Part shown: piece after piece, positions 6,185-7,100 of the stretch | Layout: each line of letters begins with the position of its first letter | How positions within the stretch are numbered: position 1 is the first letter of the stretch | NCBI GenBank assembly: GCA_040377825.1 | Contig: JBEINZ010000169.1 | Location: 1-7,100, forward strand | DNA: 7,100 bases | Source of the DNA: JBEINZ01 sp040377825 | Lineage (GTDB): Bacteria; Pseudomonadota; Alphaproteobacteria; Rhizobiales; Ancalomicrobiaceae | Direction: 5' to 3' | Position numbers and translations under genes: made by a program | Notes under the pieces: generated by a model | Told to the model about the DNA's origin: nothing | The model's input: only the letters and a program-made list of their open reading frames with translations | Databases searched by the model: none

Positions 6185-7039
6185 ATGTCCGGGGTTATCG
6201 TGAAACGTGTGGGCATTTTTGTTGACGCGGGATACTTGTTCGCTCAAGGCGCGACCGCGATCACGGGGCAGAAGCAGACCCGCAAAGAACTAACCCTAGA
6301 TGTCAGCGCCGTTGTTGGACTGTTAAAAAGTGTTCTGGTTACCCGGTGCGCAAGCGATCTGCTTCGAATCTTTTGGTATGACGGAGTCGCCAAAAGCGGT
6401 AATCTATCAATGGAACAACTCAGCTTAGCCGAAGCAGACAACGTCAAGCCTCGCCTAGGGCAGATTAACGACTTCGGACAACAAAAAGGCGTCGACTCCC
6501 TCATTGTAACCGATCTGGTTGAACTTTCTCGAAATGGATCGATTGGGGATGCGCTTCTTCTTTCCGGCGATGAAGACGTTCGAATCGGAGTAGAAATCGC
6601 CCAAAACTACGGTGTTCGTGTCCACTTAATCGGGATAGACACCGGCAAAGGATCTCAAGCAAAATCTTTACGAATGGCTGCAGATACTTTGAATGAGTGG
6701 AGCGCCACCGAGGTAAAGAAATTCCTGAACCACACAATATCTATGAAAGACACAGTTTCAAAAACGTTGAACATTAATGAAAAAGCAAAAAGAACTGAAT
6801 CGTCTGTGGTTGATGGAGGTGCCGGGTGCGATGAAGTGCTAGACAAAGTTCTAACCGGGCTACGTGCAAGTCAACGATTAAGCCAACTCTCCGGTCTCGG
6901 CGATCAGGATCCGTTACCAAGCGACATCGATTCAGAGCTTTTGAAAACGGCTGCGGCGCACCTCGGTCGGATGCTAGAAAGTTCGGAAAAACGCCGTCTG
7001 CGAACGCAGTTGAAGCTAAAGGTGAGAATAAACCAGTAG
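6185..7039 (+). CDS. NYN/LabA-type (DUF88-like, PIN-like nuclease fold) protein with an unassigned C-terminal half
   Basis: Predicted RNA-processing or other metal-dependent nuclease-fold protein; no specific function is known. The N-terminal 150 of 284 residues show the NYN pattern: RVGIFVDAGYLF (8-19, Asp14), RIFWYDG (61-67, Asp67), KGVDSLIVTDLVEL (101-114, Asp104 and Asp110), and GDALLLSGDEDV (121-132, Asp122, Asp129 and Asp131). A VRVHLIGI strand (144-151) follows. The acidic residues expected to bind Mg(2+) are all present, so it looks active. Residues 175-284 are helical and charged, with a very basic end (EKRRLRTQLKLKVRINQ), and match no domain I recognise. The ATG at 6185 is chosen because it lies just past the hairpin; an ATG at 6137 would run through the terminator and has no ribosome site, and GTG at 6200 is an alternative that still keeps the first strand. 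Base composition is clearly lower in GC, with Leu TTA at residues 47, 81, 148, 162, 232 and 244, plus ATA and AGA codons, unlike its neighbours: likely acquired DNA. Confidence 0.85.
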   Translation: MSGVIVKRVGIFVDAGYLFAQGATAITGQKQTRKELTLDVSAVVGLLKSVLVTRCASDLLRIFWYDGVAKSGNLSMEQLSLAEADNVKPRLGQINDFGQQKGVDSLIVTDLVELSRNGSIGDALLLSGDEDVRIGVEIAQNYGVRVHLIGIDTGKGSQAKSLRMAADTLNEWSATEVKKFLNHTISMKDTVSKTLNINEKAKRTESSVVDGGAGCDEVLDKVLTGLRASQRLSQLSGLGDQDPLPSDIDSELLKTAAAHLGRMLESSEKRRLRTQLKLKVRINQ

Positions 7040-7074
7040 CGCTTGTCCGGATTACTTTCTTTAGCTCGGTTTCT

Positions 7075-7083
7075 GGGAGGAGG
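7075..7083 (+). promoter_or_regulatory. Strong ribosome binding site for the gene at the right edge
   Basis: GGGAGGAGG is the longest purine Shine-Dalgarno match in the window. It stands five bases before the ATG at 7089 and nine before a second, out-of-frame ATG at 7093, so it cannot by itself decide between them. The 35-base gap after the NYN stop has no terminator, which suggests co-transcription with the NYN gene. Confidence 0.6.
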
Positions 7084-7088
7084 ATCGC

Positions 7089-7100
7089 ATGCATGTTCTC
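7089..7100 (+). CDS. Start of an unidentified gene, cut by the window edge
   Basis: Only four codons (MHVL) are visible from the ATG at 7089; an ATG at 7093 in another frame is the alternative start. The call rests on the strong ribosome binding site just upstream and the 49-base distance from the NYN stop. Nothing can be said of its product, but as a likely operon partner it would be the best clue to the role of the NYN protein. Confidence 0.45.

Overview
The window is bacterial, GC-rich over most of its length, with short intergenic gaps and clear Shine-Dalgarno sequences. The closest recognisable relative of any gene here is the Caulobacter-type D-xylonate dehydratase, so an alphaproteobacterium is the best guess; no rRNA or tRNA confirms this. 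No CRISPR array, insertion sequence or tRNA was seen.

Layout. Positions 1-1590 (minus strand) hold the first 530 residues of a Cu(+)-exporting P1B-type ATPase (CopA); the rest lies beyond the left edge. A divergent intergenic region (1591-1796) follows, with several small dyads and a candidate copA promoter. All remaining genes are on the plus strand. They are a two-helix membrane protein resembling the SLATT group (1797-2510), a XylD-like D-xylonate dehydratase (2634-4427), a GNAT acetyltransferase (4562-5218), and an NAD-type short-chain dehydrogenase of the DHRS6/BDH2 and 2-keto-3-deoxy-L-fuconate dehydrogenase type (5298-6053). A strong hairpin terminator (6158-6184) closes that block. 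An NYN/LabA-type (PIN-like) nuclease-family protein (6185-7039) comes next. The start of one more gene sits at the right edge (7089 onward), behind a very strong ribosome binding site.

How they may work together. XylD converts D-xylonate to 2-keto-3-deoxy-D-xylonate (KDX). The dehydrogenase belongs to the group that oxidises 2-keto-3-deoxy sugar acids at C4. KDX is the five-carbon homologue of 2-keto-3-deoxy-L-fuconate, so the pair could be two steps of a non-phosphorylative pentose route; this is inference from family and proximity. The copper ATPase and the membrane protein are divergently transcribed and share no obvious function. The NYN gene is lower in GC and uses rare codons (TTA, ATA, AGA) avoided by its neighbours, so it is probably acquired DNA that begins just after the terminator.

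The window is mainly ordinary metabolic and metal-homeostasis genes. The least characterised items are the SLATT-like protein, the NYN protein with an unassigned C-terminal half, and the possible xylonate dehydratase/dehydrogenase pairing.
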